Shown here in pieces: positions 54,207 to 63,565 of a stretch of 64,000 nt of DNA (the stretch's first letter is position 1; every line of letters starts with the position of its first letter). Both the position numbers and the translations under genes were made by a program. This DNA is from 630D-37 sp037447295. Lineage in GTDB: Bacteria > Chloroflexota > Anaerolineae > Anaerolineales > Villigracilaceae. The DNA is taken from NCBI GenBank assembly GCA_037447295.1, contig JBBIGZ010000009.1, forward strand, positions 1 through 64,000, given 5' to 3'. Below the pieces are notes generated by a model. It worked only from the letters and a program-made list of their open reading frames with translations, did not search any database and had not been told where the DNA came from.

Positions 54207-55526
54207 ATGCGAGCCGTTGATATTATCCTCAAAAAACGCGATGGGTTAGAACTGACGCGAGAGGAGATCGAGTTTTTCGTTCAAGGTTTCACCCGCGGCG
54301 AAATTCCGGATTACCAAGTGGCCGCTTGGGCCATGGCAGTCTTTCTGCGGGGTATGACCGAACGGGAAACCGCCGATCTGACCATGGCCATGGCGTTTTC
54401 CGGTCAGGTGCTCGATCTCAGCAACGTCGTGGGGATCGCCGTAGATAAACATTCTTCCGGCGGCGTGGGGGATAAGACCTCGCTGGTGGTCCTGCCCTGG
54501 GTAGCCGCTTGCGGGTTACCGGTTGGTAAAATGTCCGGGCGCGGGCTCGGCTTCAGCGGCGGGACGCTGGATAAGATGGAGTCCATTCCCGGCTACCGCG
54601 TCGACTTGAGCACTCAGGAATTCATCGAGCAACTGCGCAGGATCGGCATTGTGCTCACTGGTCAATCCCTCGATCTGGCCCCGGCAGATGGCAAGCTCTA
54701 TGCCTTGCGCGATGTCACCGCCACGGTGGATTCGATCCCGCTGATTGCCTCTTCGATCATGAGCAAAAAGATCGCCGCCGGCACCCAGGCAATCGTGCTG
54801 GACGTGAAATGCGGCAACGGCGCTTTCATGGAGACCCTTGAACGCGCCCGCGCCTTGGCGCGCCTGATGGTCGCCATCGGCAAACAGGTCGGTCGGTGCA
54901 CGGTAGCCATGCTCTCGGATATGAATCAACCCCTTGGTCATGCCGTCGGCAACGCGCTGGAGGTGCGCGAGGCCATCGATACCCTGCACGGCAAAGGCCC
55001 GAAGGATTTTTACGAACATTGCCATCACATCGCCGCCCATATGCTTGTGCTTGGAAGGAAGGCAAACAGCCTGGAAGAAGCACATCCCCTGCTTGATCAG
55101 GCCCTGCACTCTGGCGCCGCCTGGGAGATGTTTCGTAAGCTAGTACAAGCACAGGGTGGAGATGTGCGCTATGTGGATGAACCTCAGCGCCTGCCGCGTG
55201 CTCGCTGGATCGAACAGGTTCCGGCGCCGCGCAGTGGGTACCTATCTACCATCCATGCCCGCACCATCGGGGAAACGGCGGTGCTCCTCGGCGCCGGCCG
55301 CGCCCGCAAAGGCGATCCGATCGATCACGCCGTGGGATTTATCATCCCGCACAAAGTGGGAGACTGGGTAGAAGCAGGGGAGCCGCTCTTTGAAATCCAC
55401 GCCAATCGCCAGGAAGACCTGGAGCCGGCACGCCGCAGGTTGCAGGAAGCCTTTTCCTGGAGCGAAACGCCCGTCTCCCCTCTGCCACTCTTCTACGGGA
55501 TCGAGGACGAAAGTACCCTGGAGTAG
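54207..55526 (+). CDS. Pyrimidine-nucleoside phosphorylase / thymidine phosphorylase
   Basis: The 439-residue protein cleaves pyrimidine nucleosides with phosphate. It begins RAVDIILKKRDGLELTREEI; the phosphate-binding segment DKHSSGGVGDKTSLVVLPWV is near residues 79-98, followed by MSGRGLGFSGGTLDKMESIP and SSIMSKKIAAGTQAIVLDVK. The C-terminal domain (about 340-430) is also present. It looks like the Pdp (uridine and thymidine) type rather than the strict DeoA type, but the choice is uncertain. comM starts three bases downstream. Confidence 0.93.
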   Translation: MRAVDIILKKRDGLELTREEIEFFVQGFTRGEIPDYQVAAWAMAVFLRGMTERETADLTMAMAFSGQVLDLSNVVGIAVDKHSSGGVGDKTSLVVLPWVAACGLPVGKMSGRGLGFSGGTLDKMESIPGYRVDLSTQEFIEQLRRIGIVLTGQSLDLAPADGKLYALRDVTATVDSIPLIASSIMSKKIAAGTQAIVLDVKCGNGAFMETLERARALARLMVAIGKQVGRCTVAMLSDMNQPLGHAVGNALEVREAIDTLHGKGPKDFYEHCHHIAAHMLVLGRKANSLEEAHPLLDQALHSGAAWEMFRKLVQAQGGDVRYVDEPQRLPRARWIEQVPAPRSGYLSTIHARTIGETAVLLGAGRARKGDPIDHAVGFIIPHKVGDWVEAGEPLFEIHANRQEDLEPARRRLQEAFSWSETPVSPLPLFYGIEDESTLE

Positions 55527-55528
55527 GT

Positions 55529-57079
55529 ATGCTGGCGAGGGTCTATTCCTGTGCCGTGATCGGCCTGGATGGTGTGATCATCGAAGTGGAGGTGGACTAT
55601 ACCGCCGGCATGGGTGGGGTCGTGATCGTCGGCCTGCCGGATGCTGCCGTTCAAGAAAGCCGCGAGCGTGTACAGACGGCCATCCGCAATGCTGGGCTAC
55701 CCTTCCCGCGACGGCGCGTGGTTGTCAACCTGGCCCCGGCCTCGGTCCGCAAGGAAGGCGCAGCCTACGATTTACCGATCGCGTTAGGAGTGCTCATCCT
55801 CACCGGGATCATACCGGCCTCTGCGATCGAGGAGACGCTGGTCGTGGGCGAACTTTCGCTGGACGGGTTGGTGCGCCACGTGCGCGGCGTGCTCCCCATG
55901 GCGGCAGCGGCACGCGAACAGGGATTCCGGCGTATCCTCGTTCCCGAAGCCGATGCCGCCGAAGCGGCGCTGATCCCAGATTTGGAAGTGATCCCGGTCA
56001 CTTCCTTGGCGGCGCTGGTACAGCATCTCAACGGCACACATCCGATCCCTCCTTATCAGGCCTCACCCACGGAAGAAGAGCAACCGTTACTCTATACGCC
56101 GGTGGATTTTGCCGAAATCAAAGGACAGGAACACGCCAAACGCGCCCTCGAGGTGGCGGCTGCCGGCGGACATAACGTGCTCATGATCGGCAGCCCCGGC
56201 GCCGGCAAAACCCTGCTGGCGCGCGCCTTACCGGGCATCCTGCCACCCATGACGATCGAAGAAGCGCTGGAAGTGACCCGCATCTACTCGGTAGCCGATC
56301 AGCTGCCCCCTGGCGTGCCGCTAATCCGCCAGCGCCCGTTCCGCGCGCCACATCATACGATCAGTCACGCTGGGCTGGTGGGAGGCGGCAATATTCCTGG
56401 ACCGGGCGAAATCTCCTTGGCGCATCGCGGGGTGCTTTTCCTGGATGAGCTGCCGGAATTCGGCATGCGCGTGTTAGAAGTGTTGCGTCAACCAATGGAA
56501 GATAAAGTGGTCACTATCAGCCGCGCCCAAGGCTCCTTGACCTTCCACGCCAACTTTCAGCTGGTGGCGGCGATGAATCCGTGTCCCTGCGGTTACTACG
56601 GCGATCCGCTCAAGGCCTGCACCTGCGCGCCGGCCGCGGTTACAAAGTATCAAAAGCGCATCTCCGGCCCCTTGCTGGATCGCATTGATATCCATGTTGA
56701 AGTGCCACGGGTGGATTATGACAAACTGGCGGCCGATCGGCTGGGCGAACCTTCGGCGGTGATTCGCGAGCGCGTGCAGCGCGCCCGCGAAATGCAACAG
56801 CGACGCTTTGCCCCGCTCAACGATGGCAGAGACTCGCCGATCCTCTCCAACGCGGATATGGGATTGAGCGAAGTGCGCCAATTCTGCCGCTTGACCGAGC
56901 AGGGGGAACAACTCATGCGGTTGGCCATGGTCCAGATGAACCTTTCTGCACGCGCCTATCATCGCCTGCTCAAAGTGGCGCGCACCATCGCCGATCTGGC
57001 CGGCAGCGAGCAAATTCAGCCCACCCATTTGGCAGAAGCACTACAATACCGCCCCAAGCCGGGATTGCTAAACGCCTAA
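55529..57079 (+). CDS. comM: YifB/ComM family Mg-chelatase-like AAA+ ATPase
   Basis: The 516-residue protein is full length. The Lon-like N-terminal domain (about 1-170, KEGAAYDLPIALGVL) is followed by the Mg-chelatase AAA+ module with Walker A MIGSPGAGKTLLARALPG near residue 222, the loop FRAPHHTISHAGLVGGG, FLDELPEFGMRVLEVLRQPM, and the four-cysteine-like insertion CPCGYYGDPLKACTC. A Mg-chelatase C-terminal domain ends the protein. ComM in naturally transformable bacteria is a branch-migration helicase that helps integrate DNA; other members are of unknown function. Confidence 0.95.
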   Translation: MLARVYSCAVIGLDGVIIEVEVDYTAGMGGVVIVGLPDAAVQESRERVQTAIRNAGLPFPRRRVVVNLAPASVRKEGAAYDLPIALGVLILTGIIPASAIEETLVVGELSLDGLVRHVRGVLPMAAAAREQGFRRILVPEADAAEAALIPDLEVIPVTSLAALVQHLNGTHPIPPYQASPTEEEQPLLYTPVDFAEIKGQEHAKRALEVAAAGGHNVLMIGSPGAGKTLLARALPGILPPMTIEEALEVTRIYSVADQLPPGVPLIRQRPFRAPHHTISHAGLVGGGNIPGPGEISLAHRGVLFLDELPEFGMRVLEVLRQPMEDKVVTISRAQGSLTFHANFQLVAAMNPCPCGYYGDPLKACTCAPAAVTKYQKRISGPLLDRIDIHVEVPRVDYDKLAADRLGEPSAVIRERVQRAREMQQRRFAPLNDGRDSPILSNADMGLSEVRQFCRLTEQGEQLMRLAMVQMNLSARAYHRLLKVARTIADLAGSEQIQPTHLAEALQYRPKPGLLNA

Positions 57080-57189
57080 CCTTTGCATCTCATCTTGCAC
57101 AGTTATTCGGCCGGCAAGGTGAGAGCGAATCTTGTACTAATCATAGGCGCGTAATTCAGCTAGGGTTCTCTAAAGCGCAGGAGGCAACT

Positions 57190-58524
57190 ATGCAATTCCC
57201 TGATTCCCCTCTTTCTCTGTGGCTTGATACGTACGGTCCTTACACTCCGCAGTCCCCCTTACAGGGTGAGGTCAAAGTGGATGTGGTCATCATCGGCGGT
57301 GGCTTTACCGGGGTCATGACTGCCTATGAGCTAAAACGCGCTGAGCCCGCTCTGCGAATCGCCCTATTGGAAGCTCGAACCATCGGCTATGGTGCTAGCG
57401 GGCGCAACGGCTCATTCGCCATGACGGTAGTGGGCTTAGGCTTCGGCGTCATGCCAAAGATCATGGGGCGAGAACGTTTCAAAGCCGCACACCAGTATAT
57501 GGTGCGCGCCGTCGAAACACTGGATGAGCTGATCCAACGAGAAGGCCTGGAATGCGAGCGCATTCGGCCAGGATTCCTGCGCGTGGCCACCACCCAGGCC
57601 TATGTGCATCGCCTACAACATGACGTAGAAACGATGAACGCGCTGGGGTTTGATGATATTTACTGGATCAATCGGGAAGAAGTACAAGCACGGGCCAACT
57701 CCTCACGTTATCTGGGTGCCTTGTGGGAGCCGCGGCTTCTGCTGGTGAATCCGGCCAAGCTAGTACGGGCAGAAAGAGAACTAATTTTGCGCCTAGGAGT
57801 TGAAGTCTATGAAAACACACCGGTTCTTGAAATCACTTCACGTCCCAGGTTTCAGCTCAAGACGCCCCAAGGCAAAGTGAGCAGTGAAAAACTAGTCTTT
57901 GCGACAAACGCCTATTCCCATCTCTTTCCTGAATTGCGTCGCAAGCAAATCCCAGCTTTCACTTACATGATCGCCACAGAACCACTGACCCAGGAACAGT
58001 TGGCACCCATCGGTTGGGCAAACCGCGAAGGCATCGAAGATGCTCGCAATCTGATCCACTACTACCGCTTAACACTCGACAATCGCCTAGTGATGGGGGG
58101 CGGGCCGGTGGGGCTCACCTTTGCCAATAACCTGAACGGGGATCGCAACCTCTCTGCATGGAAGCATCTGGAAGAACACATCCGCTTTTTGTTCCCTTCT
58201 CTGGCAGGAGTGCGCATTACTCACCGCTGGGGTGGTCCGTTCTCGGTTACCATGGACTTAACCCCAGCCATGGGCTATCTCGGCGACCGGCGCGCAGTCT
58301 ACAGTCTGGGGTGCATTGGGCATGGCGTTTCTGCCAGTCACCTGAATGCTCAAACCATCCGAGACTTGATCCTGGAACGTCAAAGCGATTTGCTGGACTG
58401 CCCGTTTGTCAACCGGCGCGTCATCCCATGGCCGCCTGAACCTCTCCGCGTTGCCATAGCCTTTGCTTTACGCAGCTATCTGCAGGCTGAAGATTGGTTC
58501 TACGAAAGAGAGCTTGCCGCCTAA
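57190..58524 (+). CDS. FAD-dependent amine/amino acid oxidoreductase (DAO family)
   Basis: The 444-residue protein has the FAD-binding signature VVIIGGGFTGVMTAYELKRA near residue 35 and then LEARTIGYGASGRNGSFAMT, typical of PuuB (gamma-glutamylputrescine oxidase)-like and glycine oxidase-like enzymes. C-terminal motifs are RITHRWGGPFSVTMDLTPAM and IGHGVSASHLNAQTI. The substrate is not determined from sequence. GCAGGAGG lies seven bases upstream of the ATG. It stands alone between comM and mscL. Confidence 0.88.
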   Translation: MQFPDSPLSLWLDTYGPYTPQSPLQGEVKVDVVIIGGGFTGVMTAYELKRAEPALRIALLEARTIGYGASGRNGSFAMTVVGLGFGVMPKIMGRERFKAAHQYMVRAVETLDELIQREGLECERIRPGFLRVATTQAYVHRLQHDVETMNALGFDDIYWINREEVQARANSSRYLGALWEPRLLLVNPAKLVRAERELILRLGVEVYENTPVLEITSRPRFQLKTPQGKVSSEKLVFATNAYSHLFPELRRKQIPAFTYMIATEPLTQEQLAPIGWANREGIEDARNLIHYYRLTLDNRLVMGGGPVGLTFANNLNGDRNLSAWKHLEEHIRFLFPSLAGVRITHRWGGPFSVTMDLTPAMGYLGDRRAVYSLGCIGHGVSASHLNAQTIRDLILERQSDLLDCPFVNRRVIPWPPEPLRVAIAFALRSYLQAEDWFYERELAA

Positions 58525-58576
58525 GCGCCCGAAAGAAGATCATCGCCCACAGCCACCGCCCGCGTCCCATGTTCCA

Positions 58577-58618
58577 CGGTCCACCTTCCACGGTCTACGG
58601 TCCACGGTCCATCGTCCC
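58577..58618 (+). repeat. Heptamer array 10
   Basis: Units CGGTCCA, CCTTCCA, CGGTCTA, CGGTCCA, CGGTCCA and TCGTCCC lie in perfect register before mscL. Confidence 0.8.
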
Positions 58619-58683
58619 TACGCGTTGACACCGCTCCTCACTCCGAGTACAATCCTGAGAAATCCCACACCCAAGGAGGAGTC

Positions 58684-59082
58684 ATGCTCAAGGAATTCAA
58701 AGAATTCGCCCTACGCGGCAATGTCATCGATCTGGCTGTCGGTGTCATCATCGGCGGCGCATTTGGCAAGATTGTCAGCTCACTGGTTGGTGATATCCTC
58801 ATGCCACTGATCGGCCTATTGACCGGCGGCATCAACCTCAGCGGCCTGGAATTCACCGTCGGTGAGGCTGCCGTGCGCTATGGCGCATTTCTCCAGGCTG
58901 TTGTGGATTTCCTAACCGTAGCCTTTGCGATTTTCTTCTTCGTGCGTGCCTTCAACCGCCTACGTGCCCGGCCTGAGCCGGCTCCCGCTCCTGCCGAACC
59001 GACCACCAAGGAGTGTCCCTACTGCTTTAGCACCATTCCCATCAAGGCCACACGTTGTCCCTACTGCACCTCCACACTTTGA
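58684..59082 (+). CDS. mscL: Large-conductance mechanosensitive channel with C-terminal zinc ribbon
   Basis: The 132-residue protein begins KEFKEFALRGNVIDLAVGVI, the MscL signature, with TM1 about 18-42 and TM2 about 65-92; the pore-lining AFGKIVSSLVGD segment is normal. The usual cytoplasmic helical tail is replaced by a Pro/Ala stretch (PEPAPAPAEPT) and a zinc ribbon with two CPYC motifs (ECPYCFSTI and RCPYCTST) near residues 114 and 127. MscL opens when membrane tension rises after hypo-osmotic shock. AAGGAGGA lies before the ATG. The stop codon overlaps the start of the UvrD-like gene. Confidence 0.95.
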   Translation: MLKEFKEFALRGNVIDLAVGVIIGGAFGKIVSSLVGDILMPLIGLLTGGINLSGLEFTVGEAAVRYGAFLQAVVDFLTVAFAIFFFVRAFNRLRARPEPAPAPAEPTTKECPYCFSTIPIKATRCPYCTSTL

Positions 59083-61253
59083 TGGATTGGCTCACTTCCC
59101 TCAACCCGCAACAGGTTCAAGCTGTAACCGCCGGCGATGGCCCGATCCTGGTCATCGCCGGCCCTGGCTCCGGCAAAACACGCGTCCTCACCCACCGCAT
59201 CGCCTATCTCCTCCATGCGCGCGGGGTGCGCCCGTGGGAGATCATGGCCGTGACGTTCACCAACAAAGCGGCACGCGAAATGCAGGAACGGCTTCAAAGT
59301 TTGCTCGGCCCTTCTGCTCTCAACGGCATGTCGCTGGGCACGTTCCATGCCCTCTGTGCTCGCATTTTGCGCCGCGAATCCACCTACCTGCCCCTGGATT
59401 CGAACTTCGTCATTTTTGATGCCGACGATCAGGAACGGGTGATCAAAAACGTCATCCGCGAGCTGAACTTGGACGAGAAAACCTACCGTCCGGCGGCTGT
59501 CCATGCCGCTATCTCACGCGCCAAAAACGAGCTACTCTTTCCCGATGATTACCCTACTCAGAACTACCGCGATCAGGTCATCCAGCGCATATACCGCCGC
59601 TATCAGGAAATGCTCCGCCAATCCAATGCGGTGGATTTTGACGACCTCCTACTGTGGATGGCCTATCTGCTCTCTGAATATCCTGAAGTCCGCGAAAAAT
59701 ACGCCCGCCGTTTCCGCCATATCCTCGTGGATGAATTCCAGGACACCAACCTGGCCCAATATACCCTCCTACGTCATCTCGCCTCGATCCATCGCAATCT
59801 CTTCGCCGTGGGCGATCCAGATCAATCCATTTACCGCTGGCGCGGTGCCGATTACCGGAACATCCGCCGCTTTGAACAAGATTTTCCGGACGTACAGATC
59901 ATCCTGCTAGAGCAAAATTATCGTTCTCGCCAGAACATCCTGGATGCGGCCTCCGCCGTCATCCGTCACTCGCAAACCCATCGCCCACGCCGCCTCTATA
60001 GCGAACGTGGTCAGGGCGAAAAAATTTACTACTACGAGGCCCGCGACGATTACGAAGAGGCCTCCTTTGTCACCGAAACGGTGGCCAACCTGCTCACCTC
60101 GCGCCAATTCCCGCCGGGCGAAATCGCCATCATGTACCGCACGAATGCCCAATCGCGCCTGCTGGAAGAGGCCTTCTTGCAAATGCGCCTGCCCTATCGT
60201 CTGGTTGGCGCACAGCGCTTCTATGGCCGCCGCGAGATCAAGGACCTGATCGCCTTTCTGCGCCTGGTACACAACCCGGATGACATCGTCAGCCTCGACC
60301 GAGTGATCAACATCCCGCCGCGCGGCATTGGCGATCGCACCCTGCTTGCGCTGCACACCGTTGCTCGGCAGGCCGGCGTCTCGCCGGGAAAAGTGTTGAT
60401 CGATCTCGCCCGCGGCTCGGCCTCCACCTACTGGCAGGCTTTCAGTGGCCGTTCGGTGGTGCTCCTGGCCGATTTCGGCGCCACCCTCGCCCGCTGGCGT
60501 GCCCTGGTCAACACCACAACCCTGCCGGAGCTCTTCGATCGCATCCTCATCGACCTCAACTACCGAGAATACATCAACGATGGCACCGAAGAAGGCATGG
60601 ATCGTTGGGAAAACGTCCAGGAATTGCGCCGCCTCACGCGTGAATACGAAACGCGCACCCTGGAAGAATTCCTGGAAAACATTGCCCTCGTCTCCGATCA
60701 GGATACCATCACCAACAACGATGCTCCCACCCTGCTCACACTCCACGCCGCCAAGGGTCTGGAATTTGCCGTCGTCTTTCTGGTTGGCCTGGATGATGGT
60801 CTGCTCCCTCATAGCCGCTCCTTTAGCGATCCAGAAAGCATGGAAGAAGAGCGTCGTCTCTTTTATGTGGGCATCACCCGTGCCAAAGAACGCCTTTACC
60901 TGGTGCGTGCCCTCCAACGCGGCAGCCGCGACTATCGAGAGGAAACCATCCCCTCGCGTTTTCTGGAGGATATTCCACCCCATCTGCTGGATGGCCGCTC
61001 TCGCAGCGGACGTGGCCTCCGAAGCGTTTCTGCCCCCTCGAGCCAAGCGCAGTCGTTTGGGACCTCGAGCGGATTGGCTGCGCCTCAAGCTCGTTTCGCC
61101 GCCGGAACACGGGTGCAACATCCCCTTTGGGGCGAAGGGCTCGTCCTCCAGAGCCGTATTCAGGATGGCGAAGAAGTTGTGGATGTCGCCTTTGAGAGCG
61201 TCGGCTTCAAACGTCTGATCGCCTCCATTGCCGGACTCGTCCCCATTCCATAA
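59082..61253 (+). CDS. UvrD/PcrA-family superfamily 1 DNA helicase
   Basis: The 723-residue protein is a 3'-to-5' SF1A helicase. Motifs in order are LNPQQVQAVTAGDGPILVIA (Q motif), GPGSGKTRVL (motif I, near residue 26), VTFTNKAAREMQERL (Ia), VDEFQDTNLAQ (II), VGDPDQSIYRWRGADYRNI (III), LEQNYRSRQNI (IV), LTLHAAKGLEF (V) and FYVGITRAKERLYL (VI). The C-terminal tail contains a PcrA-type Tudor-like part (HPLWGEGLVLQSRI). The ATG overlaps the mscL stop (TGATG), so translation is coupled; a longer in-frame start inside mscL is unlikely. Confidence 0.96.
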   Translation: MDWLTSLNPQQVQAVTAGDGPILVIAGPGSGKTRVLTHRIAYLLHARGVRPWEIMAVTFTNKAAREMQERLQSLLGPSALNGMSLGTFHALCARILRRESTYLPLDSNFVIFDADDQERVIKNVIRELNLDEKTYRPAAVHAAISRAKNELLFPDDYPTQNYRDQVIQRIYRRYQEMLRQSNAVDFDDLLLWMAYLLSEYPEVREKYARRFRHILVDEFQDTNLAQYTLLRHLASIHRNLFAVGDPDQSIYRWRGADYRNIRRFEQDFPDVQIILLEQNYRSRQNILDAASAVIRHSQTHRPRRLYSERGQGEKIYYYEARDDYEEASFVTETVANLLTSRQFPPGEIAIMYRTNAQSRLLEEAFLQMRLPYRLVGAQRFYGRREIKDLIAFLRLVHNPDDIVSLDRVINIPPRGIGDRTLLALHTVARQAGVSPGKVLIDLARGSASTYWQAFSGRSVVLLADFGATLARWRALVNTTTLPELFDRILIDLNYREYINDGTEEGMDRWENVQELRRLTREYETRTLEEFLENIALVSDQDTITNNDAPTLLTLHAAKGLEFAVVFLVGLDDGLLPHSRSFSDPESMEEERRLFYVGITRAKERLYLVRALQRGSRDYREETIPSRFLEDIPPHLLDGRSRSGRGLRSVSAPSSQAQSFGTSSGLAAPQARFAAGTRVQHPLWGEGLVLQSRIQDGEEVVDVAFESVGFKRLIASIAGLVPIP

Positions 61254-61266
61254 AAGGGAGTTTATC

Positions 61267-62958
61267 ATGCTCAATATTTCGCCTGCCGAAACCATCCATC
61301 TCACCTGGAGCGATCTGGAACCCCACTTCCAGGAACTGCAATCCCGTCCCCTAAGCGCCGCCACCATCGAAGGCTGGTTGCTAGATTGGTCGCACCTTGC
61401 CCAGGTTGTGGACGAAATGGAAAGCCGCCTCTACATTGCCACCACCGTCAACACTGCCGATGCCGAGGCCGAAGCCCGCCTGAACCGTTACCTGGAAACC
61501 ATCTTTCCCCACCTCAAGACCGCAGAGCAGCGGCTTAAGGAAAAACTGTTGGCCAGCGGCCTGGAGCCTAAAGGCATGGAATTGCCCTTGCGCGCCATGC
61601 GCACCCATGCTGCCCTCTTTCGCGAAGCCAATTTGCCCCTGCAGGCCGAAGAGCAGAAGCTTTCGGTTGAATATGACAAGATCATCGGCGCCCAAACGGT
61701 CGAATGGGAAGGCCAAGAGGTCACCCTCAGCCGCCTGAAGACCGTTCTCCAGGAGCCCGATCGTGCCCGCCGCGAAAAAGCCTGGCGACTGATCGCCGAA
61801 CGCCAGCTGGCCGATCGCGCTGCGATCAACGATCTCTGGACACGCTTCATGTCCCTGCGCCTGAAGATCGCCGCCAACGCCGATCAGCCGGATTACCGCG
61901 CCTACCAATGGCAGGGCAAACTGCGCTTCGATTACACCCCCGAAGATTGCAAAACCTTCCATCGCGCCATTGAGGAGGTCATCGTCCCCCTCGCCACGCA
62001 AATCTACGAGCGTCATCGCCAAAAGCTCGGCCTGGATCGCCTGCGCCCCTGGGACCTGGTGGATGGCTGGTATAGCCGCCCAGTTGAAGATGGCACTCGG
62101 CCGCCCCTGCGCCCCTTCCAGGATGTGGAAGAGCTCAAAGAGAAAACCCAGGCCATCTTCGATCGCCTGGACCCACAGCTCGGTGAGTATTTCCGCATTA
62201 TGCGCCAGGAATCCATGTTCGACCTAGACAACCGCAAAAACAAAGCACCGGGTGGCTATTGCACCCACCTACCGCTCAGCCGTCGCCCGTTCATCTTCAT
62301 GAACGCCGTCGGCATACACGATGATGTACAAACCTTGCTCCACGAGAGCGGCCACGCCTTTCACGATTTCGAGCGCCAGGGATTGCCTTACTATCATCAA
62401 TGGGGCTCACCGATGGAATTCAGCGAGGTCGCTTCGATGGGCATGGAACTGCTCGCCTCCCCCTACCTGACCGAATTCTATACGCCCCAGGATACCCGCC
62501 GCGCCTTCCAGGAACACCTGGAACGCTCGATCCTCTTCTGGCCGTTCATGGCGGTGGTGGATGCTTTTCAACATTGGGTCTATGAAAACCCCTCTCAGGG
62601 CGCCGATCCCGCTCAATGTGATGCCAAGTGGGCCGAGCTCTGGCAACGCTTCATCCCGGCGATCGATTGGAGTGGCTTGGAAGACGTGATGATGAGCGGC
62701 TGGCATCGCAAATTGCACATCCACCAAGTTCCCTTCTACTATGTGGAATACGGCCTGGCACAGCTCGGCGCCTTCCAGGTATGGGGTCAAGCGCTCAAAG
62801 ATCAGGCAGAAGCATTGCGCCGCTATCGCCAAGCACTGGCGCTCGGTGGCACTGTGCCCTTGCCGCAGCTCTATGCCACGGCCGGCGCCCGTTTTGCCAT
62901 GGATGCTTCCATCCTGCGACAAGTTGTAGAACTCGCACATCCCTTCTTGGAACTTTGA
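61267..62958 (+). CDS. M3 family oligoendopeptidase (PepF-like)
   Basis: The 563-residue protein is a zinc metallopeptidase. The motif LLHESGHAFHDFERQ near residue 359 contains HExxH, and a glutamate 25-30 residues later (PMEFSEVASMGMELL) gives the third ligand. The substrate-site segment HIHQVPFYYVEYGLAQLGAF is as in oligoendopeptidase F. It probably degrades peptides in the cytoplasm, as no signal peptide is seen. GGGAG precedes the ATG at 61267. It follows the helicase gene by 13 bases. Confidence 0.93.
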   Translation: MLNISPAETIHLTWSDLEPHFQELQSRPLSAATIEGWLLDWSHLAQVVDEMESRLYIATTVNTADAEAEARLNRYLETIFPHLKTAEQRLKEKLLASGLEPKGMELPLRAMRTHAALFREANLPLQAEEQKLSVEYDKIIGAQTVEWEGQEVTLSRLKTVLQEPDRARREKAWRLIAERQLADRAAINDLWTRFMSLRLKIAANADQPDYRAYQWQGKLRFDYTPEDCKTFHRAIEEVIVPLATQIYERHRQKLGLDRLRPWDLVDGWYSRPVEDGTRPPLRPFQDVEELKEKTQAIFDRLDPQLGEYFRIMRQESMFDLDNRKNKAPGGYCTHLPLSRRPFIFMNAVGIHDDVQTLLHESGHAFHDFERQGLPYYHQWGSPMEFSEVASMGMELLASPYLTEFYTPQDTRRAFQEHLERSILFWPFMAVVDAFQHWVYENPSQGADPAQCDAKWAELWQRFIPAIDWSGLEDVMMSGWHRKLHIHQVPFYYVEYGLAQLGAFQVWGQALKDQAEALRRYRQALALGGTVPLPQLYATAGARFAMDASILRQVVELAHPFLEL

Positions 62959-62965
62959 GGCAACC

Positions 62966-63562
62966 ATGAACTGGAAATTGCTTTGGGATCTCTTTCTCGT
63001 CTTCACCCGCGTGGCACTGTTCTCCTGGGGAGGCGGTCCGGCTTCCCTGGCGCTAATGCAACGAGAAACGACCTCCGCCCTGTGGGTTCCACCGGGACAA
63101 TCCGATCCCGTCCCCTGGGTGACGCCGGAGGAGTTCGCCGATGCCGTGGCCGTGGGGAATGCCTTGCCGGGGCCGATCGCTCCCCAAGTTTCAGCGTTTA
63201 TCGGCTATAAGCTGGCCGGCCTGCCCGGCGCCATCGCTGCGGTCACCGGCACCGTGCTGCCCACCACCATGCTCATGCTGATAATGGTGATCTTCTTCTT
63301 CGGCATTAAGGATAGTCCCACCGTCCAGGCCATGCTCAAGGTTGTGCGCCCGATTGTGGTCGGTTTTTTGCTTTGGACGGCTTACGATATGGCCCTGAGC
63401 GTCTTCGGCGCGCGCAAACTGGGCTGGCCAATGGCTCTCTCCCAAGGCTGGGATAAGCTCCTGATCACCTTCTTCGCCTTTGCTCTGCTCACCTACACAA
63501 AGATCAACCCGGTTTTCCTGATCCTCAGTGGTGCTGTGTTTGGCTATCTCGTTTACAGGTGA
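62966..63562 (+). CDS. Chromate transporter family protein, single-domain
   Basis: The 198-residue protein is a short-form CHR protein of about five to six helices with the hallmark LFSWGGGPASLALMQRE, FADAVAVGNALPGPIAPQVS and GYKLAGLPGAIAAVTGTVLP. Short-chain CHR proteins usually work as heterodimers of two genes; a second one is not seen in the window. Chromate efflux is the classic role, but the natural anion may differ. The gene starts seven bases after the peptidase gene and is followed by msrP after three bases. Confidence 0.9.
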   Translation: MNWKLLWDLFLVFTRVALFSWGGGPASLALMQRETTSALWVPPGQSDPVPWVTPEEFADAVAVGNALPGPIAPQVSAFIGYKLAGLPGAIAAVTGTVLPTTMLMLIMVIFFFGIKDSPTVQAMLKVVRPIVVGFLLWTAYDMALSVFGARKLGWPMALSQGWDKLLITFFAFALLTYTKINPVFLILSGAVFGYLVYR

Positions 63563-63565
63563 CCC

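Noticed and set aside
59907..61367. A 486-codon minus-strand gene
   Set aside because: It is the reverse frame of the UvrD-like helicase, whose seven helicase motifs prove the plus-strand coding.
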